From: Bacteroidales bacterium
GTDB lineage: Bacteria; Bacteroidota; Bacteroidia; Bacteroidales; UBA932
Assembly (NCBI GenBank): GCA_017412645.1
Contig: JAFPWX010000003.1
Coordinates: forward strand, 1-64,000
Direction of reading: 5' to 3'
DNA: 64,000 nucleotides
The notes under the pieces were generated by a model. The model was given only the letters and a program-made list of their open reading frames with translations, ran no database searches and had not been told where the DNA came from. Each line of letters opens with the position of its first letter. Within the stretch, counting starts at the first letter, position 1. Positions 27,799-37,530 of this stretch are shown one piece after another. The position numbers and the translations under genes are program-made.

Positions 27799-28973
27799 TA
27801 CAGGAGCAGCATCACCGCGAAGGTGTAGAGCAGGAATCCCTGGAGGCGCACCTTTCCCTTGTTGTTACGCCGCATCATGAATTCCACCGGGTCGCGCTTG
27901 GCGAGTTTGGCAAGTTCTTCTCCGTCGGGGAGGGTTCCGGCTGCCCATTTTGCCACGACGTTCCCGTCGGACACATAAGTGACTCCGCCGTTGCTGCGGT
28001 TAAGGGTCATGAGAGCGCGTCTGTCTGCGAAGAATGTAAGGTTCGCAAGGGCCGGGCTGGCGCTTTCCAGCGTTTCGGGAGTGCCGGCTACCAGATAGAG
28101 AACCGAATAGCCGTTTTCTTCCGCATGCCTGACGAATTCCTCGATGGAGGCTGTCCTGCGGGCGGAAACTGCGGTTGGATTGTAGGCGGAAAGAATCATC
28201 ACCTTGCCTTTGGTCGCAAGCGAATCCGCATACTCGCCGGCTGCGTCATAGAAACTCAGGGTCTGGGGAGTAGCGGTGGAGTCGGTGAGACCGCGGCTGT
28301 AGTTCTCATAGCGTACGAAGGTCCAGCTGCTGTCGGGCGGACAATCTGGAGTGAAGGCTCCTTCGCGACCGTCCTTTTCGTACACGGCTGCGGTGATGTC
28401 GTCGAAACTGTCATTGAATGCGCCGATGAATTCCGTCCCCGGCTTCATGGAAGTGAAGTCCACCAGTGGAATTGAAAGCAGACTCCATAGGCAGAAAAGT
28501 GCCACCGAAGCTGCTCCAATACCGAAACTTACGTATTTGATCTTCTGGGGCTCTCCCAGATTTGCCAGCGGCAGGAAGGCTGCTGCCCAGAGCCCGAGGA
28601 GAACCACGTTCTTTACGAAACTCTGCCAGTGCTGCAGCGGCAGTGCCTTTCCGAAGCAACCGCAGTCGAAGGATGCTCCGGCTATCCAGATGACAGCGGT
28701 AATGATTGTGAATAGCCCAAGGATGCAAAGGCTCGCGATAGCTGCGAATTTCCTCCAGATACCGGTGATGAGAATGGTTCCCAGGATGCTTTCGAAAAGG
28801 GATAGTGCCACTCCGAACACGCCGGCTGCACCGGAAAGGAACCCAACATGGAAGAAGCGGAGATAGTCTTCCACAATGAGGGAGGTGCCGAGCGGGTCCA
28901 TGAGCTTGAGTACGCCGGCTATAAACAGCACGGTGCCGATAATCACGGCACAGATTCTCTTAAATCCGTTCAT
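27798..28973 (-). CDS. BT_3928-like DoxX/MauE membrane protein
   Basis: The 391-residue protein has an N-terminal four-helix membrane part (about residues 8-150) of the DoxX/MauE type, with the conserved FDCGCFGKALPL motif near 105-116. A soluble periplasmic domain (about 190-370) includes KVMILSAYNP, reminiscent of a thioredoxin-like fold. The C-terminal hydrophobic segment FLLYTFAVMLLL may be one more membrane span. The paired cysteines suggest a disulfide or quinone redox role, but function is not established. It overlaps tmk by 14 bases and folP by 1 base. Confidence 0.8.
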   Translation of the reverse strand: MNGFKRICAVIIGTVLFIAGVLKLMDPLGTSLIVEDYLRFFHVGFLSGAAGVFGVALSLFESILGTILITGIWRKFAAIASLCILGLFTIITAVIWIAGASFDCGCFGKALPLQHWQSFVKNVVLLGLWAAAFLPLANLGEPQKIKYVSFGIGAASVALFCLWSLLSIPLVDFTSMKPGTEFIGAFNDSFDDITAAVYEKDGREGAFTPDCPPDSSWTFVRYENYSRGLTDSTATPQTLSFYDAAGEYADSLATKGKVMILSAYNPTAVSARRTASIEEFVRHAEENGYSVLYLVAGTPETLESASPALANLTFFADRRALMTLNRSNGGVTYVSDGNVVAKWAAGTLPDGEELAKLAKRDPVEFMMRRNNKGKVRLQGFLLYTFAVMLLL

Positions 28974-29640
28974 CTACAAGAGCTTTTATTTTGGCAAAAA
29001 TGGCATCGGGCGGAAGCATATGGCCTTCGGCGTCCGAGCAGTCGAGTACCTGGAGCGATGCTGGATCCACCTCGGCCTGACGGAGATACATGGCACGAAC
29101 CTTCTGCTGGAAGGAGAGGCTCTGCTCGTGGATGTCGCGGGCGCCGGCAAGGTATTCGCGGTCGGCTCCATTGCGGCTGTGGGTAAGGCTTCCTTCGATG
29201 AATTCCATGGGAACATCCAGGAAGATGTTGAGGTCCGGACGAGGCTCGTCAAAAGCCCCGAACTCTGTGTTCAGTATCCATTCGCGCAGGTCTTCCGCCT
29301 TGGCTTTGTCGGCAATCTTGGCGCACTGGTAGGCCACATTGCTGTACACGTAACGGTCCAGCAGCACTGTGCCGCCGTCGGCCAGGCCGGCCCTGATTTC
29401 CGGCACGGCTCCGTGGCGGTCTTCGGCGTAAAGAAGAGCCACCAGCTGAGGATGCACCGAATTGATGTCACCAAAATCCCCGCGGAGGAAACTACTGATC
29501 AGATCTCCGTAAACCGGAGCTTCGTAGCGGGGGAAATGTATATAGGTGAGCCTGGAGGACACCTTTTCAAGATAATCCCTGAGCAGTTTCACCTGCGTGG
29601 ACTTGCCTGCGCCGTCCAAACCTTCCAGAACTATAAGCAT
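28960..29640 (-). CDS. tmk: Thymidylate kinase
   Basis: Phosphorylates dTMP to dTDP. The P-loop EGLDGAGKST is at residues 6-15, followed by the DRY-type motif LLDRYVYSNVAYQ and a C-terminal lid region with DIHEQSLSFQQKVRAMY. The start was set at MLIVLEGLDG (226 residues); the open frame continues upstream into tilS but those residues do not resemble the family. The start is 2 bases after the tilS stop. Confidence 0.93.
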   Translation of the reverse strand: MLIVLEGLDGAGKSTQVKLLRDYLEKVSSRLTYIHFPRYEAPVYGDLISSFLRGDFGDINSVHPQLVALLYAEDRHGAVPEIRAGLADGGTVLLDRYVYSNVAYQCAKIADKAKAEDLREWILNTEFGAFDEPRPDLNIFLDVPMEFIEGSLTHSRNGADREYLAGARDIHEQSLSFQQKVRAMYLRQAEVDPASLQVLDCSDAEGHMLPPDAIFAKIKALVDERI

Positions 29641-29642
29641 GA

Positions 29643-30992
29643 CTACAAATGTACGCAAATTTCCAATATTTCCTTCGTGGCAGGCCGTACCTTGAGGGAC
29701 TCGTCTACCCGGCAGCACAGCAACGCTCCCACATGGCCTTCGAAACCATCGGGATGTTCCAGCACCACGGCCCGGGCCTTTTCCGGAAGACCCCATTTGA
29801 GATCCACGAAAAGGTCGCTCAGTTTCTTTCGACCGCCAAGGCCAAGTGGCTTCATCCAGTCGCCTTCCTGCCAGTGACGAAGTTTCAAGGGGAAGGGGAG
29901 TGCCGCGGCATCGAAGACGAGCCTGCCTTCAGGCTGCCTAAGCTCAAACCCGGCAGGCCGGTCGAATACTTTCACGCTGAACAGCAAACCTCCGAAGGAA
30001 TAATCTCCCGGACCATCTATGACCGTCGTGATCCCGCAACCGGAACCACCGGCCGCTACGGCATCTTCTCTCCGCATCAGCATAATCCGGTCGCTCCCGG
30101 TAACGGCTTTCCACTGCGGCGCCTGGAAGGTTTTGCCGCTCACGGTACCGCCAGCAAGCAAAACTCCCTTCAAGTCTTCCAGTGTGGGCTCGTCGAAGCC
30201 ATAAGGTTCGAGCAGACGCCAGAGCATATACTCCCAGTGCGGCAGGGCCAGAAGAGACGAGATATAAATAACCGGCCCCTGGCCGTCGGTGCCTTCTTTC
30301 CAACCTTCCGTCACCTTGGGCGCATTCTCCCGGAACCATTCTTCCGCGATATCGTCCACCTGGGCGAAATGGCGAATGTCGGCCCCGAGAGTCTTGAGGA
30401 ATGAAGGATTGATTTCGGCAAAAACAGGGAAGACAGAATGGCGTATCCTGTTCCTTTTGTAAACTTCAGAGGCATTGCTGCTGTCTTCGCGGTGCGGAAC
30501 GCCATGCTCTTTCATCCAGGCCTCAATTTCAGCCCTGGAGATACCCAGAAGAGGCCGCAAAACCAGACCTCCGCCCGGCAGGCCGCGGCTTCCCATACCA
30601 CGCAGGCCCCGGGTTCCGGTGCCTCGCAGGAGGTTCAGAAGCAGGGTCTCCGCGTTGTCGTCGGCATTGTGGGCGACTGCCACCGCGTCAAAGCCATCGG
30701 AAGAAAGCAGCTCAGCGAACCACGCATAGCGCAGGTCGCGTGCGGCCATCTCTATTGAAATATGATTCCCGGAGGCGTACTCCGAGGTGGGGAAGCGCCG
30801 GACAAAGCAGCGGACCCCATGCGCGGCGCACCAGCCGCGGACGAACTCTTCATCGCCGTCCGATTCAGACCCTCGCAGTCCGAAGTTGCAGTGCGCGACC
30901 GCAACTTCGTCCCCGGGGAACAACTCGGAAGAGCGGGCCAGCATGTACATAGAGTCCACGCCCCCGCTCACGGCGAGAAGAATCCTGCTCAT
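29643..30992 (-). CDS. tilS: tRNA(Ile)-lysidine synthetase
   Basis: Converts C34 of the CAU-anticodon tRNA-Ile to lysidine, switching it to AUA decoding. The PP-loop SGGVDS is at residues 9-14, followed by AHCNFGLRGSESDGDEEF and VAVAHNADDNAETLLLNLLRG. The C-terminal region contains LKLRHWQEGDWMKPLGLGGRKKLSDLF, the TilS C-terminal domain (given here in outline only). The length of 449 residues is normal. It overlaps the DUF3078 gene by 4 bases. Confidence 0.94.
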   Translation of the reverse strand: MSRILLAVSGGVDSMYMLARSSELFPGDEVAVAHCNFGLRGSESDGDEEFVRGWCAAHGVRCFVRRFPTSEYASGNHISIEMAARDLRYAWFAELLSSDGFDAVAVAHNADDNAETLLLNLLRGTGTRGLRGMGSRGLPGGGLVLRPLLGISRAEIEAWMKEHGVPHREDSSNASEVYKRNRIRHSVFPVFAEINPSFLKTLGADIRHFAQVDDIAEEWFRENAPKVTEGWKEGTDGQGPVIYISSLLALPHWEYMLWRLLEPYGFDEPTLEDLKGVLLAGGTVSGKTFQAPQWKAVTGSDRIMLMRREDAVAAGGSGCGITTVIDGPGDYSFGGLLFSVKVFDRPAGFELRQPEGRLVFDAAALPFPLKLRHWQEGDWMKPLGLGGRKKLSDLFVDLKWGLPEKARAVVLEHPDGFEGHVGALLCCRVDESLKVRPATKEILEICVHL

Positions 30993-32011
30993 TTCTTGTT
31001 GGAGAAGGTCCAGGTGAAGTTGAAGGAGAGGAACTCCTTGAACTGTACCCTCTGAATGGTGAGCCCGTCTTTATCGCTGGGAATCAGTACGTCCGGATCG
31101 TAGATGAGCCAGGTGTCGAGCCCGAACTTGAAGAACTTGGTGAGCTGCCAGGAGATCTTGTTGTCCCAGTTCACGCGCAGGTTCTGCGGGTTCTTGAGGT
31201 AATTGGAGAAGAGGACGAGCTGGGTCTCGAGGGAGAGGTTGTCGTTCACCTTCGCCTTGGCACCCATCTTCACCTGGGCACCGAGCTGAAACTTGACGCT
31301 CTTGTAATTGGCGCAGAGAGCGGCGTCCAGGGTCTCATCCTTGAGTTCCATACCGTAGTTCTTGCGGAGAGTGTCGATCTGGACGATCACGACGCTTCCG
31401 GTGAGAGGTGCCACGTTGAGGCTGAACCAGGGCGCCGGGGCCCAGTCCATACCAAGACCGAGATTGATGTAGGCAGGTGCAAGGAATCCGCTCTTGAGGG
31501 TTCCGCTCCATTTTTTGGTGACGGCGTCCTTCACATAGGAGTCGTAGTTGTCGCTGAACTGGGTGCGGGCGTCGAAGGTGGCGGAATAGCTCCACTTGCT
31601 GTCGGAACCGGTCTTGTATGCGAACTTGCTCTCCAGATAGAGACGGTCGGTATTCTTCTGGATGAGGCCGATCTTCTCGTCGGAGTAGAGGAAGCCGTAC
31701 TGCATCTGAAGGCGGTTGGTCCAGGATGCGAGTTCCTTTGCGTAATTGGCCTTTGCGTCGAGGCCAGAATTAAGGGTGATGGTGTTGTAACCGCCGGCCG
31801 CCCAGTTGCTGAGCTGGGTCTGGTTGATGCCGACAGCAATCTCCACGGAGTTGGTCCAATAGTTGGGCTTGGGGGCGGAAGCTTCCTGCTGGGGAGCTTC
31901 GGAGATTTCCTGGGCTGCCTGCGCCAGCGCATCCTGCGCGGTGGGTTCCTGAGCAGTCGCGAATGCCGAAGCGGCAAGGGCGAGAGCGATGACTGCGAAT
32001 GTCTTTTTCAT
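30989..32011 (-). CDS. DUF3078 outer-membrane-type protein
   Basis: The 340-residue protein has a signal peptide (about 1-20, cleavage near ATAQ) and a short Ala/Glu/Gln-rich spacer. A beta-strand-rich body of alternating aromatic and polar residues ends in FKEFLSFNFTWTF, typical of an outer-membrane barrel. The pattern WTNSVEIAVGINQTQLSNWAAGG identifies DUF3078, a Bacteroidota family of unknown function. It lies between proS (12-base gap) and tilS (4-base overlap) in a housekeeping operon. Confidence 0.85.
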   Translation of the reverse strand: MKKTFAVIALALAASAFATAQEPTAQDALAQAAQEISEAPQQEASAPKPNYWTNSVEIAVGINQTQLSNWAAGGYNTITLNSGLDAKANYAKELASWTNRLQMQYGFLYSDEKIGLIQKNTDRLYLESKFAYKTGSDSKWSYSATFDARTQFSDNYDSYVKDAVTKKWSGTLKSGFLAPAYINLGLGMDWAPAPWFSLNVAPLTGSVVIVQIDTLRKNYGMELKDETLDAALCANYKSVKFQLGAQVKMGAKAKVNDNLSLETQLVLFSNYLKNPQNLRVNWDNKISWQLTKFFKFGLDTWLIYDPDVLIPSDKDGLTIQRVQFKEFLSFNFTWTFSNKK

Positions 32012-32023
32012 ATTCTGGTTAAA

Positions 32024-33502
32024 TTAGTAAGCGATAGCAAAGACAACCCTTCTTTCCGAAGGCTTGCCGGAATAGATGTCGCGGCCGGGTTCCTCGCACA
32101 CGAAGGAATCGACCGGAATGCAGCGGATGGTGGCCTTGGTGGCGTCCTTGATGGCCTGCTCCGTTTCGGGCGTGCCGTCCCAGTGGCAGAGCAGGAACTT
32201 GCCGGTGCCTATCTTTTCCTTGAATTCATCCCAGTTGTCGCACTTCTCGACCCTGGATGCGCGGAAGGCCTCGGCCTTGGCGTAGATATTCTTCTGGATG
32301 TCGTCCAGCAGGGCGGGGATGCTTTCCACCACCGAGTCGATGGAGACTGTTTCCTTGGTGAGGGTGTCGCGGCGGAATATCTCTATGCTGCCGGCGGCAA
32401 GGTCGCGTGCGCCGAGCGCCAGACGCACCGGCACGCCCTTGACTTCCCATTCTGCGAATTTGAAGCCGGGGCGGAGGGTGTCGCGGTCGTCGATCTTCAC
32501 GCTGATGCCCTTGGCACGCAAGGCTTTTGCGAGCTCTTCGAACTTCTCCAGCACGGCGGCCCTTTCCTCATCTGCCTTGTAGATGGGAACCATCGCCACC
32601 TGGATGGGGGCGAGGGCAGGAGGAAGGATGAGGCCTTCGTCGTCCGAATGGGCCATGATGAGAGCGCCCATAAGGCGGGTAGAGACGCCCCATGATGTGG
32701 CCCAGGCATACTGGAGATTGCCGTCGGGACCAGCGAACTGGACGTCGAAGCTCTTGCCGAAGTTCTGGCCGAGGAAGTGGCTGGTGCCGGCCTGCAGGGC
32801 CTTTCCGTCCTGCATCATGGCCTCGATGGTGAGGGTATCGAGCGCTCCGGCGAAACGTTCGTTGGGGCTCTTGTGGCCAACCACTACTGGGAGGGCCATC
32901 CATTTGCGGGCGAAGTCAGCGTACACATGCACCATCTGAACGGTACGGGCCTGCGCCTCTTCGGCTGTGGCGTGGGCGGTGTGGCCTTCCTGCCAGAGGA
33001 ATTCACTGGTGCGGAGGAAGGGCCTGGTGCGCATTTCCCAGCGTACCACATTGCACCACTGGTTGCAGAGTATGGGAAGGTCTCTCCAACTCTTGACCCA
33101 GTTCTTATAAACACTCCAGATGATAGTTTCGGAAGTGGGACGGACGATGAGTTCTTCTTCCAGTTTCGCGTCTGGATCCACCACCACACCGTTTCCGGCC
33201 GGGTCGTTCATAAGACGATGATGGGTTACCACAGCGCACTCCTTGGCAAAGCCGGCAACGTGCTCGGCTTCGCGACTGAAGAAGCTCTTTGGGATGAAGA
33301 GGGGGAAATATGCGTTCTGTACGCCCGTTTCCTTGAACATTCCGTCCAGTACGCTCTGCATTTTTTCCCAGATCGCATAGCCGTAGGGCTTGATTACCAT
33401 ACAACCGCGAACGGCCGACTGTTCGGCCAGATCCGCCTCTACCACAATGTCATTATACCACTTGGAATAGTCTTCCGCTCTCGGAGTTATAACCTTTGAC
33501 AT
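32024..33502 (-). CDS. proS: Prolyl-tRNA synthetase, archaeal/eukaryotic-like short form
   Basis: The 492-residue class II synthetase lacks the INS editing domain of the long bacterial type. Recognisable segments include [36 protein letters not shown] (motif 2), [30 protein letters not shown] and [20 protein letters not shown]-terminal anticodon-binding domain and zinc-like tail end in FAIAY. It is the first gene of the minus-strand operon running to folP, and its promoter region lies opposite the Tyr/Ser-rich lipoprotein gene. Confidence 0.95.
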   Translation of the reverse strand: MSKVITPRAEDYSKWYNDIVVEADLAEQSAVRGCMVIKPYGYAIWEKMQSVLDGMFKETGVQNAYFPLFIPKSFFSREAEHVAGFAKECAVVTHHRLMNDPAGNGVVVDPDAKLEEELIVRPTSETIIWSVYKNWVKSWRDLPILCNQWCNVVRWEMRTRPFLRTSEFLWQEGHTAHATAEEAQARTVQMVHVYADFARKWMALPVVVGHKSPNERFAGALDTLTIEAMMQDGKALQAGTSHFLGQNFGKSFDVQFAGPDGNLQYAWATSWGVSTRLMGALIMAHSDDEGLILPPALAPIQVAMVPIYKADEERAAVLEKFEELAKALRAKGISVKIDDRDTLRPGFKFAEWEVKGVPVRLALGARDLAAGSIEIFRRDTLTKETVSIDSVVESIPALLDDIQKNIYAKAEAFRASRVEKCDNWDEFKEKIGTGKFLLCHWDGTPETEQAIKDATKATIRCIPVDSFVCEEPGRDIYSGKPSERRVVFAIAY

Positions 33503-33607
33503 ATTTTTGCTTGACTTTTCTGCGTTTTTTTAGCAAATTTGCATCTAATAATAAAGACAGACGTACACGCGCCTGCGTTAGCAGGGGCAAATATACAAAA
33601 AAATACC
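33503..33607. promoter_or_regulatory. Divergent promoter region between proS and the Tyr/Ser-rich lipoprotein
   Basis: On the plus strand a TTGAC element near 33511 is followed by a -7-like CAAATTTGC near 33535. A small hairpin CCTGC-GTTA-GCAGG lies at about 33572-33585 in the leader. The minus-strand promoter for proS must lie in the same gap but is not clear. Confidence 0.4.
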
Positions 33608-34597
33608 ATGAAACGACTCAACGCAATACTATCCCTCTTACTCGTCTCCCTGGCTGCCGTATCCTGCGGCCTGTCAGCGAAATATCAGGGGGTTCAGCAG
33701 TTTCAGGACGGAATTTACTTCCAAGCCCAGGACGTAGCGGCGGAACCGCCCCTGTCCCAGGAAGATTTTGAACAGATGGCCCGCGAGGAAATCCGCCGCG
33801 AGTCTCTCGGCAATACCGACGGTACGGGCAACGTCTACAATTTCTATTACGGCTACCCGTACTACTATGGTTACCCGTATTACTACGGCTATCCTCATTA
33901 TTACGGCTACTATTACCGTCCGTACAGCAGCTGGTATGGCTGGAGATATGGCTGGTACGACCCCTGGTACTATGATCCCTGGTATTACGATTCCTGGTAC
34001 TATGGATACGGTTGGTACGGCCCCTACTATCATCCCTACTATTGGCACGGAGGCCATCATTATTGGGGCGGCGGTTCAGGTTCCAAAATCTACCGCGCAA
34101 GTAGCGGTACCACTCGCGAAAGTGTTCTCGGAGGCAGCAGTGTGGGCAGCAGGGGAGTGGGTGTATCGTCCAGCACAGGCGGTCACTCTTCCGGAAGGGC
34201 ATACACCGGCGGTTCTGCTGCAACGCGCAGTTCTGCGGCCGGTTCAGGTGTGAGGTCGTCCTCATCGTACCGCACGAGTTCCATTTCGATCGACACCGGC
34301 TCGGGTTCAAGCTCCTACGGCGGCAGCACTCGCAGCGGCAGCACTTCGTCCTACGGCGGCAGCACCCGCAGCAGTTCATCCTCGGGCTCGTCCAGCCACA
34401 GTTCAGGTAGCTACAGCGGCAGCTCGCGCAGCAGCTCGTCTTCCAGCAGTACTACCCGCAGCAGCAGTTCTTCCTCGTCATACCACAGCAGCTCGTCTTC
34501 TTCGTCTTCCCGCAGCTCGGGAGGCTACAGCGGAAGCTCGCATTCCAGTGGCGGCGGTTCGTCGCACAGTAGCGGTGGTGGCGGAGGTCGCAGATAA
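33608..34597 (+). CDS. Low-complexity lipoprotein: Tyr/Gly-rich block and Ser-rich tail
   Basis: The 329-residue product begins with a lipoprotein signal peptide (lipobox C20). After ~55 ordinary residues (AKYQGVQQFQDGIYFQAQD) there is a block at about 76-155 of repeated YYGYPY and WYDPWYY units, with Tyr and Trp making up much of the segment. A Ser/Gly-rich tail of about 150 residues follows, ending in GGGGGRR. I chose this ATG because it starts the signal peptide. Such composition suggests an extended, aggregation-prone or surface-structural protein; no known family is assigned with confidence. The next gene starts 18 bases later. Confidence 0.75.
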   Translation: MKRLNAILSLLLVSLAAVSCGLSAKYQGVQQFQDGIYFQAQDVAAEPPLSQEDFEQMAREEIRRESLGNTDGTGNVYNFYYGYPYYYGYPYYYGYPHYYGYYYRPYSSWYGWRYGWYDPWYYDPWYYDSWYYGYGWYGPYYHPYYWHGGHHYWGGGSGSKIYRASSGTTRESVLGGSSVGSRGVGVSSSTGGHSSGRAYTGGSAATRSSAAGSGVRSSSSYRTSSISIDTGSGSSSYGGSTRSGSTSSYGGSTRSSSSSGSSSHSSGSYSGSSRSSSSSSSTTRSSSSSSSYHSSSSSSSSRSSGGYSGSSHSSGGGSSHSSGGGGGRR

Positions 34598-34615
34598 TTA
34601 AGGACATTCAGAATC

Positions 34616-36496
34616 ATGAAAAAGATATCTCTCGCGCTCTTAGCGCTCATATCGATGGGTGTGGCGGCATCGGCCCAGACCATGTACGATGCCCTCGATC
34701 TTGCAAAGGACAATTACTACGGCACGGCCCGCACCATGGGCATGGGCAACGCGGTAACGGCTATTGGAGGAGACCTCGGCTCGATAGGGCTCAATCCGGC
34801 AGGCTCCGCGGTGGCAGGTTATTCCACCTTCACCATCTCCCAGGGTCTTACCATCTCGTCCACCAATTCGTCGTGGGCTCCTGCCTACAGCACCTACGAT
34901 GGGGAGCAGCAGTTCAGCGGTTCCACGCATGCCTCGCGTCTGGTCTATACCATGCCTAACATCGGCTTCAACCTGCGTCTGGAAACCGGCAATCTCACCG
35001 GTGTAAAGAGTTGGAACTTCGCCTTCCTTTCGCAGATGACGAACAATTTCCTGGACAAGTCCTTTGCCCGCGGCTTCAATTCCGTAGACGGTACTTCGTT
35101 CACATCGATGGCAGGCTCGCTTGCGACCGGAGCAATGTTCAATTCCGACGGTGCCGGTTCCATGCTGGATCCCGACATCCTAACCTACAGCGACCCGTAC
35201 AACACTTCGAATGCGGCGGGCAATTACGACCGCTGGCGCTACATCGTCGCCTACCAGGGTGGGATGATCAACTATAACGAAACTCCCGCTACTGGCGGAG
35301 CGTTTTATGGCGCCAATGAATACAAGGACGGTCCGTACAACTATACCGACGATGACGGCAACCCCTACCAGGCCTACAAGTTCGGCGTTCCCGGTCGTCT
35401 GATTCAGACTTCGCAGCGCTATGCCAAGGGCAGCAAAAACGATATCATCACCAACATGGGGTTCAACGTGAACGACAACTTCTACTTCGGTTTCAATTTG
35501 AATATCCCGTTGATCAGCATCCGTCGCATCGATCAGTTCTCCGAAGCACCGGATGCCAGTTGGCCGACCTACGGCACCATCACTCCGGAAATGGTAACCA
35601 AGGATGGAGTATATTCAATCGGTTCGGAGCAGTATTTCAGGCTCGCCGAATATGAATACGGTTACGACGCCGACATCACCGGTATCAGTGCCGGCGCAGG
35701 CTTTATCTGGCAGCCCATCAGGAACCTCCGCATCGGTGCATCCATCAAAACGCCCACCTCCTATGGTGTTGAGGAGCGTTACTACATGACTGTGGATACC
35801 CAGTATGACAATATCTCCCGTCATGGAGAAACTCCCATCGCTGAGGGCAGTTACAATTTCCGCGCTCCCTGGAGCTGGAACGCCGGTCTTGCCTGGACCT
35901 TCGGAAGCCTCGGTCTCGTGAGCGCCGATTACCAGATGACCGATTTCTCGGTAATGAGGTATTCTCCTTCCGAACCGGAAGACTTCGGCCCCGACAACGA
36001 TCCTTTCGCCCTCGTGAACGAATATATGAACCTCTTCTGCGGAGTGAGCCACACACTCAGGCTTGGTGCTGAATTCCGTGTCCTGCCGTTCCTCGCAGTT
36101 CGTGCCGGTTACACCTTCACCTCCAATCCGGAGCGCTACTACTACGACAACGAAGGTTTTCTGGTAGACGCATTCCTTTACGAGCGGGATTACAATTACT
36201 ACAAGGCAGGCCACGCATATCTTCTGGACAAGAAGTACTACGTGAATGCTCCCGTGAACACCCTTTCCTGCGGTGTCGGATTCGTGAGCACCGGTTCCTT
36301 CTACGCCGACTTTGCAGTGCGCGGTACCCGAAGCGCGAGCTACTTCTCGCCCTACGATACTTATCTTGAGGCAACCGACGCCACTGGTAATGTAATCGTG
36401 GATTCCAACAACGAGGTCTGCATGATAGTCGCTCCCTGCACCCGTTCGGTGCGTACTCTCATAGACGCAATAGTCACGATTGGATGGAGGTTCTAA
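34616..36496 (+). CDS. FadL/OmpP1-like outer-membrane protein
   Basis: The 626-residue protein has a signal peptide cleaved near ASAQ, then [27 protein letters not shown], the N-terminal signature of FadL/TodX-like Bacteroidota barrels (quoted in part here as a hallmark, about residues 37-64). Beta-strand repeats follow, and the C-terminus is [11 protein letters not shown] with a terminal aromatic residue. It likely forms a diffusion channel for hydrophobic compounds or has a secretion-related role. It is followed one base later by lpxD, suggesting co-transcription with lipid A genes. Confidence 0.8.
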   Translation: MKKISLALLALISMGVAASAQTMYDALDLAKDNYYGTARTMGMGNAVTAIGGDLGSIGLNPAGSAVAGYSTFTISQGLTISSTNSSWAPAYSTYDGEQQFSGSTHASRLVYTMPNIGFNLRLETGNLTGVKSWNFAFLSQMTNNFLDKSFARGFNSVDGTSFTSMAGSLATGAMFNSDGAGSMLDPDILTYSDPYNTSNAAGNYDRWRYIVAYQGGMINYNETPATGGAFYGANEYKDGPYNYTDDDGNPYQAYKFGVPGRLIQTSQRYAKGSKNDIITNMGFNVNDNFYFGFNLNIPLISIRRIDQFSEAPDASWPTYGTITPEMVTKDGVYSIGSEQYFRLAEYEYGYDADITGISAGAGFIWQPIRNLRIGASIKTPTSYGVEERYYMTVDTQYDNISRHGETPIAEGSYNFRAPWSWNAGLAWTFGSLGLVSADYQMTDFSVMRYSPSEPEDFGPDNDPFALVNEYMNLFCGVSHTLRLGAEFRVLPFLAVRAGYTFTSNPERYYYDNEGFLVDAFLYERDYNYYKAGHAYLLDKKYYVNAPVNTLSCGVGFVSTGSFYADFAVRGTRSASYFSPYDTYLEATDATGNVIVDSNNEVCMIVAPCTRSVRTLIDAIVTIGWRF

Positions 36497-36497
36497 A

Positions 36498-37502
36498 ATG
36501 AAGCTTACAGCAAAGGAAATAGCGAAGGCCCTGAATGGAAGGGTTGAGGGCAACCCCGAAGAAATAGTTTCAACATTTGCCAAAATCGAGCATGGCAAGC
36601 CCGGTGCCTTGAGCTTCTATGCAAATCCGAAATACGAGGAGTACGTCTACACCAGCAAATCAAGCGTGCTGCTGGTAAACGAAGACTTCCAGCCCAAACA
36701 GCCTGTAACCCCCACACTCGTGAGGGTTAAAGACGCTTATACGGGGGTGGCCGAGTTGCTTAAATACGTCTCCACCCGTAATCGTAAATACCGCCGTCAC
36801 CGCGCCTTCTCAACGGCCTGGACCTGTGGCATTTCTTTAAAGGCCAGACTTGGCCGCAAGGTTTGGGTAGGGGACTATGTCCGCATAGGTGCCCGTACAC
36901 GCATCGGCGACTGCAGCATCATCCATAGCAACGTCACCATCGGTCCGGATGTCGTCATCGGCAAGAAGGCCATCATCTACCCCGGCGTGGTAATCTATCC
37001 CAAAACGGTCATCGGCGACAACGTGATCCTGCACGCCGGCTGCATCATCGGAAGCGATGGCTTCGGCAATGCTCCTCAACCCGACGGCAGCTGGGAGAAG
37101 ATCGAACACCTTGGTGGAGTGATCATCGGTAACGATGTGGAAATCGGTTCCAATTCCACCGTGGACCGTGCTGAGATGGAGAACACCATAATCGGCAACG
37201 GCGTGCGCATCGACAACCTCTGCCAGATAGCCCACAATGTGGTGATAGGTGACAACACCGTGATGGCTGCCCAAACAGGCATAGCCGGCTCCACCGAGAT
37301 TGGCAAAAACTGCATCCTGGCGGGTCAGGTGGGCATAGTCGGCCATATCAAGATAGCCGACGGCACCATTATCGGAGCGCAGTCCGGGGTCACCAAGAGC
37401 ATCCGCAAGACAGGAACCGTGCTGCTCGGTACGCCCGCTTTTGATCGTGCACAATTCATGCGCAGTTACATCAAGTTCAAGGAGTCCGGTAAGGACGAAT
37501 AA
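36498..37502 (+). CDS. lpxD: UDP-3-O-(3-hydroxyacyl)glucosamine N-acyltransferase
   Basis: Third step of lipid A synthesis. The 334-residue protein has an N-terminal substrate-binding domain (ending near residue 100) and a left-handed beta-helix of hexapeptide repeats ([25 protein letters not shown]). The catalytic-histidine region [11 protein letters not shown] and a C-terminal helix follow. The ATG at 36498 gives [14 protein letters not shown]; an upstream TTG is possible but would overlap the preceding gene. Next comes lpxC. Confidence 0.95.
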   Translation: MKLTAKEIAKALNGRVEGNPEEIVSTFAKIEHGKPGALSFYANPKYEEYVYTSKSSVLLVNEDFQPKQPVTPTLVRVKDAYTGVAELLKYVSTRNRKYRRHRAFSTAWTCGISLKARLGRKVWVGDYVRIGARTRIGDCSIIHSNVTIGPDVVIGKKAIIYPGVVIYPKTVIGDNVILHAGCIIGSDGFGNAPQPDGSWEKIEHLGGVIIGNDVEIGSNSTVDRAEMENTIIGNGVRIDNLCQIAHNVVIGDNTVMAAQTGIAGSTEIGKNCILAGQVGIVGHIKIADGTIIGAQSGVTKSIRKTGTVLLGTPAFDRAQFMRSYIKFKESGKDE

Positions 37503-37506
37503 AAAA

Positions 37507-37530
37507 TAAATTGCTACCTTTGCAGACTTT
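37507..37530 (+). promoter_or_regulatory. Probable lpxC promoter with very short leader
   Basis: TACCTTTG at about 37514-37521 is a perfect -7 box located 9 bases before the lpxC ATG, with a TTG-containing A-rich region upstream. It would let lpxC-lpxA be transcribed independently of lpxD with an almost leaderless mRNA. Confidence 0.5.
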
